Below are positions 1 to 7,458 of a DNA stretch of 10,853 nucleotides, one piece after another. Numbering within the stretch: the stretch's first letter is position 1; the number at the start of each line of letters is the position of its first letter. The notes below the pieces were generated by a model, which was not told the DNA's origin, did no database searches, and saw nothing but the letters and a program-made list of their open reading frames with translations. The translations under genes were made by a program, and so were the position numbers. The stretch is from JAUVIB01 sp964424545 (GTDB lineage Bacteria > Calditrichota > Calditrichia > Calditrichales > Calditrichaceae), in assembly GCA_964424545.1 (NCBI GenBank), contig CAYRJN010000132.1:1-10853 (forward strand). The letters are read 5' to 3'.

Positions 1-107
1 GTATATAATTTCAATATTTTTAATGCGTTATGACTTTTTAAGGAAGCCCTAATTATAATAAAAATTATCTTACTTTTCATTATCAGGCTATAAGTTTAGC
101 AAATCCT
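1..107 (+). pseudogene. Frameshifted upstream part of the first kinase gene
   Basis: From about 51 to 107, in the frame of the downstream kinase, the translation reads NYNKNYLTFHYQAISLANP. It aligns without gaps to NYDNNNLTFYYKAVSLINP, residues 672-690 of the paralogue at 2692-7005, so this stretch is coding by homology although it lies before any usable start codon. The same frame is closed by stops at 6, 21 and 39. The +1-shifted frame (positions 2-49) is open and reads ISIFLMRYDFLRKP just where the strand before Y_Y_Y should lie. It would join the kinase frame if one C were removed from the CCC at 47-49. I infer a single-base frameshift in a longer gene that starts outside the window. A sequencing error or a true remnant is equally possible. 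Confidence 0.5.
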
Positions 108-2357
108 TTGCGCGTTAGGTATTCTTATAAATTGGAGGGCTATGATGAAAATTGGTCGCCCCCTTTTAGTGAGAATAAAGCCACGTATACCAATCTCCCG
201 TCAGGTAAATATACTTTTGAAGTAATGGCTTGTGATAGTTATGGGGTGTGGAGTGATAAAGCCGCAACCTATCATTTTGAAATATTGGCGCCCTTTTGGC
301 GTACCTGGCCTTTTTATTTGCTGATATTGTGGTTGATCGGGTTTTTTATATTTTTCTTACATAAAAGACGCGTTATATATCTTGAAAAATACAATCGGGA
401 ATTAGAAGATGAAGTTCAGAAAAGAGTTTCAGAGGTTTCCAATGAAAAAGAAAAAGTCGAGTATGCGCTTAAGGCGCTTCGGGAAAGTGAAAAAAAGTTT
501 CGCGTATTTACGGAAACCACCAGCGCCAGTATCTTTATAATAAAAAGCGGCCGCATCTATTATATAAATCCTGCAGGGGAGAAACTGGTCGGTTATGATA
601 AACCCGATTTAATGGATTTGAGCGTTCTTAATCTCATTCATCCCGATTTTGTAAATGAAGTAAGAAAATACTTGTTCAGCGATTTGAAAGTTCAAAATTT
701 ATATAAGTTTGAATTGAAAATAATAGACAAAGACGCTCAGGAAAAATGGGTTGATGTCATTATTAAGCCGATTATTTATGATAATGAAAAAGTATTTCTT
801 GGAACGGCTGTTGATATTACGGAACGTAAAGATGCCGAAGATCGTCTGTTGGAAGAAAAAGAAAGACTATCCGTTACATTAAGCTCAATTACCGATGCGG
901 TTGTAACAACCGATTTAAAGGGCGATATCGTTTTGATGAACCGCGTAGCCGAAAAGATAAGCGGCTTTGTTTATCACGATGCGATCGGGAAAAACATTAA
1001 TGATATTTTTAAGCTGGAAGAGGAACAGAGCCATAAAAGCATTAACAATCTCTTTAATGAATCGTTGAAAAGAACGCATAATAAATCAATAGAAGAAGAA
1101 GCGGTGTTGGTGAATAGGAGTAATCAAAAAATATATATTGAATATACCAGTTCGGTGATTCACGACAGTAAAAGTGAAATATCCGGGATGGTTTTTGTGT
1201 TCAGAGATATTACGGAAAGAAGAAAAATGTTTGACGAGCTGTTAAAAACCAAAAAACTGGAGTCTCTCGGGGTGCTGGCGGGAGGTATAGCTCACGATTT
1301 TAATAATATTTTAACGGCGGTAATCGGAAACCTTTCTCTGGCCAAAATGCGTATGGATGCTCAGAATGAAGCGTATAAGTGGATTGACCTTTCTGAAAAG
1401 TCGTCATTGCGAGCGAAAGATTTAACGCAGCAATTGTTGACCTTCTCCAAAGGCGGCGCTCCCATTAAAAAGAACGCTCCGATTGATAAGTTGATTGAAG
1501 ATACGACGGCCTTTATTTTAAGCGGTTCTAATGTCGACTGTAAATTGCATTTTGACGACCATCTTCCTCATGTAAATATGGACCAGGGGCAAATTAGTCA
1601 GGTTATTCAAAATTTGATCATTAACGCTCAAAATGCAATGCCCGACGGCGGAACAATAGAAATTGATGTTATACCCGAATTTCTGAGTAAAAATTCCAAT
1701 CAATCTTTAAAGGAAGGTAGTTATATTAAAATTAACATTAAAGATGAAGGGGCGGGAATATCTGAAGAGCATATCGATAAAGTTTTTGATCCTTTTTATA
1801 CAACGAATAAAAGCGGAAGCGGATTGGGGCTATCAACGGCTTATTCTATTATAAAAAATCATAACGGATCTATATTCGTGAATTCAAAAGTAGGGCAAGG
1901 TTCGACCTTTACTATTTATCTACCAGCCGTGCCGGTGGAAAAAATTGACAAAGAAGCTGCGCGGACAGGAATCGCACATGGTAAAGGAAAGATTCTTGTA
2001 ATGGACGATGAGGAGCTTGTGCTCGATACAGCAGCGGCGCTGTTTGATTTTATGGGTTTTAAGGTGGAGAAAGCCGAGAACGGGAGCGAAGCTATTCGTG
2101 TGTATCGCGAGGCAATGAAGAATGAACCGTTCTCTGCTGTTGTAATGGATTTAACCATTCCGGGTGGTATGGGCGGGAAAGAGGCTGTAAAAGAGATCTT
2201 AAAATTTGATCCCGATGCCATTGTAATTGTATCCAGCGGCTATTCGAGCGATCCTGTTATGGCGGAATTTAAACAATACGGATTTAAAGGAAGAATAAAA
2301 AAACCTTATAATTTGGAAGAATTAAGCGCCTTGTTAAAATCGCTTGACTTGGTTTAA
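108..2357 (+). CDS. Hybrid sensor histidine kinase, N-terminally incomplete (Y_Y_Y-TM-PAS-PAS-HisKA-HATPase-REC)
   Basis: Inner-membrane hybrid histidine kinase that should autophosphorylate on His and pass the phosphate to its own receiver. Domains in the 749 aa read from TTG 108: end of a Y_Y_Y domain (1-60), one membrane helix after APFWRTWPFY (about 66-86), charged helical linker (90-128), PAS1 (127-242, starting SEKKFR), PAS2 (253-370, ending RDITERR), HisKA of the GGIAHDFNN type with His396, HATPase with N-box N506, G1 box DEGAG (D546), F-box FDPF (560) and G2 box GSGLG (570), then a receiver with D633/D634, acceptor D681, S709/S710 and K732. The enzymatic core looks intact. TTG 108 has no Shine-Dalgarno sequence and cuts the Y_Y_Y domain, so it is probably not the real start. 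No signal peptide or propeller is present in the window, whereas the paralogue downstream has both. No DNA-binding domain follows the receiver. The core assignment is secure; whether an active protein is made is not. Confidence 0.88.
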   Translation: MRVRYSYKLEGYDENWSPPFSENKATYTNLPSGKYTFEVMACDSYGVWSDKAATYHFEILAPFWRTWPFYLLILWLIGFFIFFLHKRRVIYLEKYNRELEDEVQKRVSEVSNEKEKVEYALKALRESEKKFRVFTETTSASIFIIKSGRIYYINPAGEKLVGYDKPDLMDLSVLNLIHPDFVNEVRKYLFSDLKVQNLYKFELKIIDKDAQEKWVDVIIKPIIYDNEKVFLGTAVDITERKDAEDRLLEEKERLSVTLSSITDAVVTTDLKGDIVLMNRVAEKISGFVYHDAIGKNINDIFKLEEEQSHKSINNLFNESLKRTHNKSIEEEAVLVNRSNQKIYIEYTSSVIHDSKSEISGMVFVFRDITERRKMFDELLKTKKLESLGVLAGGIAHDFNNILTAVIGNLSLAKMRMDAQNEAYKWIDLSEKSSLRAKDLTQQLLTFSKGGAPIKKNAPIDKLIEDTTAFILSGSNVDCKLHFDDHLPHVNMDQGQISQVIQNLIINAQNAMPDGGTIEIDVIPEFLSKNSNQSLKEGSYIKINIKDEGAGISEEHIDKVFDPFYTTNKSGSGLGLSTAYSIIKNHNGSIFVNSKVGQGSTFTIYLPAVPVEKIDKEAARTGIAHGKGKILVMDDEELVLDTAAALFDFMGFKVEKAENGSEAIRVYREAMKNEPFSAVVMDLTIPGGMGGKEAVKEILKFDPDAIVIVSSGYSSDPVMAEFKQYGFKGRIKKPYNLEELSALLKSLDLV

Positions 2358-2387
2358 ACAATAATGTATTTTTTACAAATGAGGCCT

Positions 2388-2409
2388 TTTTTCAATACTA
2401 TTTGAAAAA
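2388..2409. repeat. AT-rich inverted repeat after first kinase
   Basis: TTTTTCAA (2388-2395) and TTGAAAAA (2402-2409) form an 8-bp stem with a 6-nt loop, 30 bp after the kinase stop codon. The position suits a transcript end. However, the stem is weak and no T-run follows (GATGATGATG does), so it is not a standard intrinsic terminator. Confidence 0.35.
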
Positions 2410-2440
2410 GATGATGATGCATACTATTAATGAATAAATT

Positions 2441-2474
2441 TGTCACTATTCGATTCTTCCGATAAGGAGAATCG
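2441..2474. repeat. TGTCA-headed hairpin repeat, degraded copy
   Basis: Begins TGTCACTATT and continues into a hairpin: CGATTCTTC (2451-2459) pairs with GGAGAATCG (2466-2474) over nine pairs, one of them T-G, around a 6-nt loop. The 12-mer CGATTCTTCCGA at 2451-2462 recurs exactly at 7259-7270, where it again follows a TGTCA start. I read it as a decayed copy or fragment of the same dispersed repeat. Confidence 0.5.
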
Positions 2475-2559
2475 TTAGTTGATTACATCGTAAAAATGAG
2501 AATTTTCCCCTGTAAAACCGAGTATATCTAATTTGTTAAATGTAAAAAATATCACCGTT

Positions 2560-2573
2560 TCGATAAGTATCGA
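2560..2573. promoter_or_regulatory. Palindrome upstream of second kinase, possible operator
   Basis: TCGATA (2560-2565) and TATCGA (2568-2573) form a perfect inverted repeat around AG, flanked further out by CCG (2555-2557) and CGG (2579-2581). It lies about 120 bp before the kinase start, a plausible place for a dimeric regulator. No known operator is recognised, and a single 6-bp arm repeat can arise by chance. Confidence 0.25.
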
Positions 2574-2663
2574 TTTGTCGGAGACCTCGAAAAAAGTTAA
2601 TTTTTTGTTCTTAGATTATGTAATTTTCAATTCCCAACAGGAGAAAACCAAAAAGCATATTTT

Positions 2664-2678
2664 TTTATAATTTATAAA
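2664..2678 (+). promoter_or_regulatory. AT palindrome with a perfect -10-like TATAAT
   Basis: TTTATAA-T-TTATAAA is a 15-bp palindrome that contains TATAAT (2666-2671), just before the ribosome binding site of the second kinase. Used as a -10 element it would give a leader of roughly 14 nt. No recognisable -35 lies about 17 bp upstream, and such strings are common in AT-rich DNA, so the call is weak. Confidence 0.22.
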
Positions 2679-2681
2679 ATT

Positions 2682-2685
2682 AAGG
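2682..2685 (+). promoter_or_regulatory. Ribosome binding site of second kinase
   Basis: AAGG lies 6 nt before ATG 2692. With the signal peptide that follows at once, it fixes the start of the full-length kinase. Confidence 0.55.
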
Positions 2686-2691
2686 TACTCA

Positions 2692-5600
2692 ATGAATCGT
2701 TTTTTTATTCTTATTATCCTTGTGTTGTCTATACAAAATGTTAAAAGCGTAGATCTTAATTTAAAAAGATATACGGTTAAAGACGGTTTGGTTCAATCGC
2801 AGGTATATACCATTGTGCAGAGTCCTGACGGTTATCTTTGGATTGGCACAGCAGCCGGGTTATCGCGATTTGACGGAAAAAAATTTGTTACTTTTTTTAG
2901 GCGCGATGGCTTGGCCGGGAACGTGATTAGGTGCGGTATGCGCGATAAAGAAGGTAATTTGTGGTTTGGTCACTATTCGGGAAAGATAACTAAATATAAT
3001 TGGAAAAGTAAGAAATTTGAATCGATAACGATTTCCGAAAATAAAGCATTCCGGGTTTTGAGCTTAGTTGAGGATTCAAAAGGAAATCTGTGGGCAGGGA
3101 CCAATTCCAACGGATTATTTTTATACGCCGAAGGTAAATGGAAAAATTTTAAATTAAATAGCGGATTGCATAGTAATTATTTAAATGATTTACAAAAGCT
3201 CGATTATGGTTATATCATTGCGGCTTCCGATAAAGGGCCTATGGTTTTTCGATATAATGAGATAAAAGACAAGTTGGAAATATTGAATCTCCCTCAAGCC
3301 GATATGCTCAGAAATTTATCCATTAATAATATTTCCATAGATTCCGTGAGGAACACGATTTGGATGTCGACTCAAAGAAATAGCGTAGTAGAACTTACAT
3401 TTCGTAAGACAAAAGATTCCTACAGATTTCTCAAATTTAAGTCAAGAACGGATAGGTTAACATCGAGCGTTAAATGTGTATCCGTATCAAATGATTCCCA
3501 ATTATGGCTTGCGACACGCCGTAAAGGAATATTTGTTGCCGGTTTAAACGAAAGTTCTGATAATTTGGTTTATGTTAAATATCTTAAAAACGATCTCGGT
3601 ATTGATAAATATAGAATCTATGATATTTTTTGCGATCATGAAGGAAATATATGGATTGGTTCAAATGGAAACGGTTTATATCAATATCGCAATACTAAAA
3701 TTCAGTTAACTTCCATTAATTTAGACAGACCGGTAACTTCGGTGTGGTCTATTCATGAAGATAAAAAAAATAGACTATGGATAGGAACGGAAGGCGAAAT
3801 AGCGCTCGCGACGCAAAACAATCTTGGCGTTGATAAAATAAAGTATTTAAGCAATCTTAAAATGGGGCATATCGGGAAAAAGCAGGTTATTAATATCAAA
3901 GAAGATAAAACGGATAATATTTATTATACTTCATGGGGTAACGGCGTATTTGAATTAGACCCAAAAACAATGGTTTCTAAAAAATACGTACCGTATAAGG
4001 GATTTCCGCAAAAAATCGTAAAAGACATGGTCTTTTGCAACGAGGAGACATGGTTTGCTACGGAAGGCTCGGGAATTATTCGTTATAATAATAAAACGGG
4101 AATCGTGAAAACATATAGTTTATTTGATAACAATATCAAAATTAATCGTTTTTATGAGATTTTTAAAGATAGCCAAGGACGTATATGGTTCGGTTCTTTC
4201 TCTCATGGAGTGGTAAAATATGATAATAAAGGTTTTTCGGTATACAATCTTAAAAACGGATTCCCGTTAAAATCGGTTTTTTCTTTTGCCGAAGATTATG
4301 CCGGCAATATTTGGTTTATAAGCTACAGCGGGGCTTTTGCTAAATATGACGGTAAAAAGTTCATTGATTATTCATTTGCAAAAGGAATAGACGGGCAGCC
4401 CGTATACTCCGCTGTCAGTGATGATTCCACATTATGGGTGAGCGCTCCCGAAGGGATCTTGCGATATGAAGCGCATGATTCCAGTTTTTCCAATTATTTT
4501 AGTATAAACGGCTTCCAAATTTCAGAGGCCAATACCGGCGCCGTTTATCGCGATTCCAAAGGGGATATATGGTTCGGAATGGTGGACGGTCTTCTTCGGT
4601 TGAAGCCTGAGAATAAAGAAATACCTTCGCTGCCGATTGCGCTTAATATGGAAAAAGTTCAACTCTATTTTAAAGATATACATCTTCCACCTAATAATCG
4701 ATTTAATTATGATAATAATAATCTTACCTTCTATTATAAGGCGGTTAGTTTGATAAATCCCGAACGTGTAAGATATTCATATAAATTAAAAGGATACGAT
4801 AAAGATTGGTCGCCGCCTTTCCGTGAAAACAAGGTAACGTATGCTAACCTGCCGCCCGGCGAGTATACGCTTAATGTTAAAGCTTGCGATAGTTACGGCC
4901 GCTGGCTTAAAAAACCTCTCACCTATAATTTTGAGATAATGGCTCCTTTTTGGCGTACCTGGCCTTTTTATCTAATTGTCGCTTTTTCCGTTATTATTAT
5001 CGGCGTTTATGCCTATATACGACGCGTCAGAATGTTAGAAAAATATAATAGCGAATTGGAAACGGAAGTTAAAAAAAGGGTTGCGGAGCTATCCGAAGAA
5101 AAAGAAAAAGTTGAGTTTGCTTTAAAAGCTTTACGCGAAAGCGAAAAAAAGTTTAGAATATTTGCAGAAACGACGGAATCCGCTATTTTTATTGTGAAAA
5201 ATCGTATGATTAATTATATAAATCCCGCCGGAGAAAAATTAATCGGTTATGAGGAAGATGAGCTGAGAAAGCTGAATCCATTGAATTTTATACATAAGGA
5301 TTTTTTAGAGCAAATTGAAAAATATTTATCGATAGGTTATAAATCCAGGCAAATGTTAAAGACGGAAATCATTGTTATCCATAAAAGCGGCGCCCAATTA
5401 TGGATAGCTCTGATAATAAAGCCGATTGTATATGATGACGAACAGATATTCATTGGAACGGTGCTTAATATAAACGAACGAAAACTTGCCGAGAAACGTC
5501 TTGTGGAAGAGAAAGAAAGATTATCGGTAACGCTGAGTTCCATTACCGATGGCGTTATAACGACGGATTCTAACGGAACTATTATTTTGATGAATAGGGT

Positions 5601-7005
5601 GGCGGAGAAAATAAGCGGATATTCTTATCACGATGCGATTGGGAAAAACGTTAATGATGTATTAAATATAAAAGACAATGAGGAGAATCATATAGACCTC
5701 TTTGACAAATCTTTGCATAAATTAAAAGATATTTCCGATGAATACGAGGGAATAATTTCTAATAAAAATCAAAAAAAGATGTTCGTAGAATATTCACGTT
5801 CACTTGTCCGTGATAGTGTGGGAAAAATAAGCGGAATGGTTTTTGCTATCAGAGATATGACGAATAGAAAAAGAATGACTGATGAAATGCTGAAAGCGAA
5901 TAAGTTGGAATCTCTCGGCGTTCTGGCCGGCGGCATTGCCCATGATTTTAATAATATCCTTACCGCCGTTATCGGCAACCTCTCCTTGGCAAAAATGAAA
6001 ATTCACCGTGAGAACGAGGCCTATAAATGGCTTGAATTATCTGAAAAATCATCATTCAGGGCAAAAGAATTAACCCGCAAATTGCTGACTTTTTCCAAAG
6101 GCGGACAACCTATAAAAGATAATGCGCCAATCGATAATATCATCAATGATACGGTTTCCTTTATTCTGAGCGGTTCAAAAATTAAACCGGAAATTCATTT
6201 TTCGGAGAATTTACCCGACGTTAATATGGATTCGGGACAGATTAGTCAAGCTATTCAAAATATAATTATTAATGCTAAACAAGCCATGCCTGACGGTGGG
6301 ATAATTTCAATTGATGTTACGACTTGCGAATTACAAAAAAACGCTAATAGAGCATTAAAAGAGGGTTATTATATAAAAATAATAATAAAAGACAGCGGGA
6401 AGGGTATTGCCGCCAAGGATATTGATAAAATATTCGACCCTTTTTATTCCACGCGCGAGGATGGAAGCGGATTGGGACTTTCCACAGCATACTCAATTAT
6501 TAAAAATCATAACGGATCCATTACCGTAGAATCTACGGTGAATAAGGGGACGACCTTTACTATTCTTTTACCTGCCGCCAAAAGAGATGGACAAAGCGGC
6601 AAAGATAAAAAAGTAAATCAAAAAATGAGTAAGGGCTACGTTCTTGTTATGGATGATGAAGAATTGGTTTTAGAAACCGCTTCTGCAATGCTGGAGTTTC
6701 TCGGGTATAAAGTTGAAAAAGCAGAGAACGGTCAAAAAGCCGTTGAATTGTACCAACGCGCTCTAAATAATCATCCTTTTGCAGCCGTTATAATGGATCT
6801 AACCATTCCCGGCGGTATGGGCGGGAAAGAGGCGGTGCAAGAAATCCTGAAAATTGATCCCGAGGCGCAGGTTATTGTTTCCAGCGGTTATTCAAATGAT
6901 CCCGTTATGGCCGATTATGAAAAATACGGTTTTAAAGGCCGAATTCAAAAGCCGTATAATCTTAAAGAATTATCGCAATTATTGAAAACGCATTTTCAAT
7001 CATAA
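2692..7005 (+). CDS. HTCS-like hybrid sensor kinase with 14-blade propeller sensor, lacking an AraC output domain
   Basis: Full-length 1437-aa sensor kinase. A signal peptide (about 1-19) is followed by 14 propeller repeats of the LWIGT..GL.RFDG kind, at about 49, 90, 133, 174, 223, 271, 320, 362, 410, 453, 498, 540, 581 and 626; this equals the two seven-bladed propellers of known HTCS sensors. Then come Y_Y_Y (680-749), a membrane helix (758-775, after FWRTWPFY), a coiled-coil-like linker (780-815), PAS1 (816-932), PAS2 (943-1060), HisKA of the GGIAHDFNN type with His1084, HATPase with N1194, D1234 (DSGKG), FDPF (1248) and GSGLG (1258), and a receiver with D1321/D1322, acceptor D1369, S1397/S1398 and K1420. 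The propellers and Y_Y_Y should be periplasmic and the rest cytoplasmic. HTCS proteins often sense oligosaccharides; the ligand here is unknown. Classical HTCS end in an AraC helix-turn-helix; this protein stops at the receiver, so it needs an outside partner. It is a close paralogue of the gene upstream. Confidence 0.95.
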   Translation: MNRFFILIILVLSIQNVKSVDLNLKRYTVKDGLVQSQVYTIVQSPDGYLWIGTAAGLSRFDGKKFVTFFRRDGLAGNVIRCGMRDKEGNLWFGHYSGKITKYNWKSKKFESITISENKAFRVLSLVEDSKGNLWAGTNSNGLFLYAEGKWKNFKLNSGLHSNYLNDLQKLDYGYIIAASDKGPMVFRYNEIKDKLEILNLPQADMLRNLSINNISIDSVRNTIWMSTQRNSVVELTFRKTKDSYRFLKFKSRTDRLTSSVKCVSVSNDSQLWLATRRKGIFVAGLNESSDNLVYVKYLKNDLGIDKYRIYDIFCDHEGNIWIGSNGNGLYQYRNTKIQLTSINLDRPVTSVWSIHEDKKNRLWIGTEGEIALATQNNLGVDKIKYLSNLKMGHIGKKQVINIKEDKTDNIYYTSWGNGVFELDPKTMVSKKYVPYKGFPQKIVKDMVFCNEETWFATEGSGIIRYNNKTGIVKTYSLFDNNIKINRFYEIFKDSQGRIWFGSFSHGVVKYDNKGFSVYNLKNGFPLKSVFSFAEDYAGNIWFISYSGAFAKYDGKKFIDYSFAKGIDGQPVYSAVSDDSTLWVSAPEGILRYEAHDSSFSNYFSINGFQISEANTGAVYRDSKGDIWFGMVDGLLRLKPENKEIPSLPIALNMEKVQLYFKDIHLPPNNRFNYDNNNLTFYYKAVSLINPERVRYSYKLKGYDKDWSPPFRENKVTYANLPPGEYTLNVKACDSYGRWLKKPLTYNFEIMAPFWRTWPFYLIVAFSVIIIGVYAYIRRVRMLEKYNSELETEVKKRVAELSEEKEKVEFALKALRESEKKFRIFAETTESAIFIVKNRMINYINPAGEKLIGYEEDELRKLNPLNFIHKDFLEQIEKYLSIGYKSRQMLKTEIIVIHKSGAQLWIALIIKPIVYDDEQIFIGTVLNINERKLAEKRLVEEKERLSVTLSSITDGVITTDSNGTIILMNRVAEKISGYSYHDAIGKNVNDVLNIKDNEENHIDLFDKSLHKLKDISDEYEGIISNKNQKKMFVEYSRSLVRDSVGKISGMVFAIRDMTNRKRMTDEMLKANKLESLGVLAGGIAHDFNNILTAVIGNLSLAKMKIHRENEAYKWLELSEKSSFRAKELTRKLLTFSKGGQPIKDNAPIDNIINDTVSFILSGSKIKPEIHFSENLPDVNMDSGQISQAIQNIIINAKQAMPDGGIISIDVTTCELQKNANRALKEGYYIKIIIKDSGKGIAAKDIDKIFDPFYSTREDGSGLGLSTAYSIIKNHNGSITVESTVNKGTTFTILLPAAKRDGQSGKDKKVNQKMSKGYVLVMDDEELVLETASAMLEFLGYKVEKAENGQKAVELYQRALNNHPFAAVIMDLTIPGGMGGKEAVQEILKIDPEAQVIVSSGYSNDPVMADYEKYGFKGRIQKPYNLKELSQLLKTHFQS

Positions 7006-7055
7006 TGCTTTGCAAAATATCCTTCCGTTTTCGTGGCATTTTGTCCATCTATTAA

Positions 7056-7087
7056 GGGCTTTTCTTAAAAATAAGCGCCATTTTTTT
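7056..7087 (+). terminator. Probable intrinsic terminator after second kinase
   Basis: GGGCTT (7056-7061) can pair with AAGCGCC (7073-7079), leaving one G bulged. An A and seven Ts (7081-7087) follow directly. It begins 51 bp after the kinase stop codon. The stem is short, but the T-run and position fit factor-independent termination and would separate the kinase from the gene at 7459. Confidence 0.5.
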
Positions 7088-7250
7088 GATTTAAGGATTT
7101 TGATTAACTAACTTTAGGCTATATAATTACATTTCTATTCGATATTGAGCCAACTTATTAAAATAAGGCAATATGAGAATAATTTTGAAAGAGAAATTAT
7201 TATAACGGTAGAACATAGTTTTACAAATTGATTGATAAAAGGGGGTTATC

Positions 7251-7365
7251 TGTCATTGCGATTCTTCCGAGTCGGGATTGGTAATTCCGTTCAATACAGA
7301 CAAAGATTGCCACGCTTCGCGTTTTTCCGGTCGTGGGACATCCTGAGAAAATCGGAGCAATGATA
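7251..7365. repeat. TGTCATTGC-ended palindromic repeat, MITE-like
   Basis: The ends are TGTCATTGC (7251-7259) and GCAATGATA (7357-7365). The second, reverse-complemented, is TATCATTGC, a match at eight of nine positions. Inside lies GATTGCCACGCTTCGC (7305-7320), a word typical of short dispersed bacterial repeats of the GTCATTGCGA...GCAATC kind (family resemblance from memory). Its first 20 bases resemble the repeat at 2441. It has no coding capacity of its own and no clear target duplication. Confidence 0.5.
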
Positions 7366-7446
7366 GCCGCTGTGGGAAGAAGGATTTTCCAAGCTGTATT
7401 AATGGATGGTTTTTCATCATCTGAAATTCCGTTCCTATAAATTAAC

Positions 7447-7452
7447 GAGAGG
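7447..7452 (+). promoter_or_regulatory. Strong ribosome binding site of exported protein
   Basis: GAGAGG ends 6 nt before ATG 7459, an almost ideal Shine-Dalgarno sequence and spacing. It supports this start together with the signal peptide. Confidence 0.7.
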
Positions 7453-7458
7453 TTTAAA

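Larger units (their letters stand above)
2358..2691. other. Spacer between the two kinase genes
   Basis: A 334-bp AT-rich spacer in which I find no gene. It holds an AT-rich inverted repeat just after the first kinase, a TGTCA-headed hairpin repeat (2441-2474), a palindrome at 2560-2573 and an AT palindrome containing TATAAT immediately before the second kinase. Its length and these sites suggest that the second kinase has its own promoter rather than being co-transcribed with the first. Confidence 0.6.
7006..7458. other. Spacer between kinase and exported propeller gene
   Basis: A 453-bp spacer with no convincing gene. It contains a probable terminator for the kinase, a 115-bp TGTCATTGC-ended repeat, and the ribosome binding site of the next gene. 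A reverse-strand open frame of 108 codons (7221-7547) runs through the repeat and into the signal peptide of the next gene; I do not regard it as real. No clear promoter was identified. Confidence 0.6.

Noticed and set aside
47..52. Programmed ribosomal frameshift instead of mutation
   Set aside because: No recognised slippery heptamer at CCCTAAT and no clear stimulatory structure; hybrid kinases are not known to use one.
7185..7206. Promoter TTGAAA ... TATAAC before the exported protein
   Set aside because: The spacing between the two hexamers is only 10 bp, too short for a sigma-70-type promoter.
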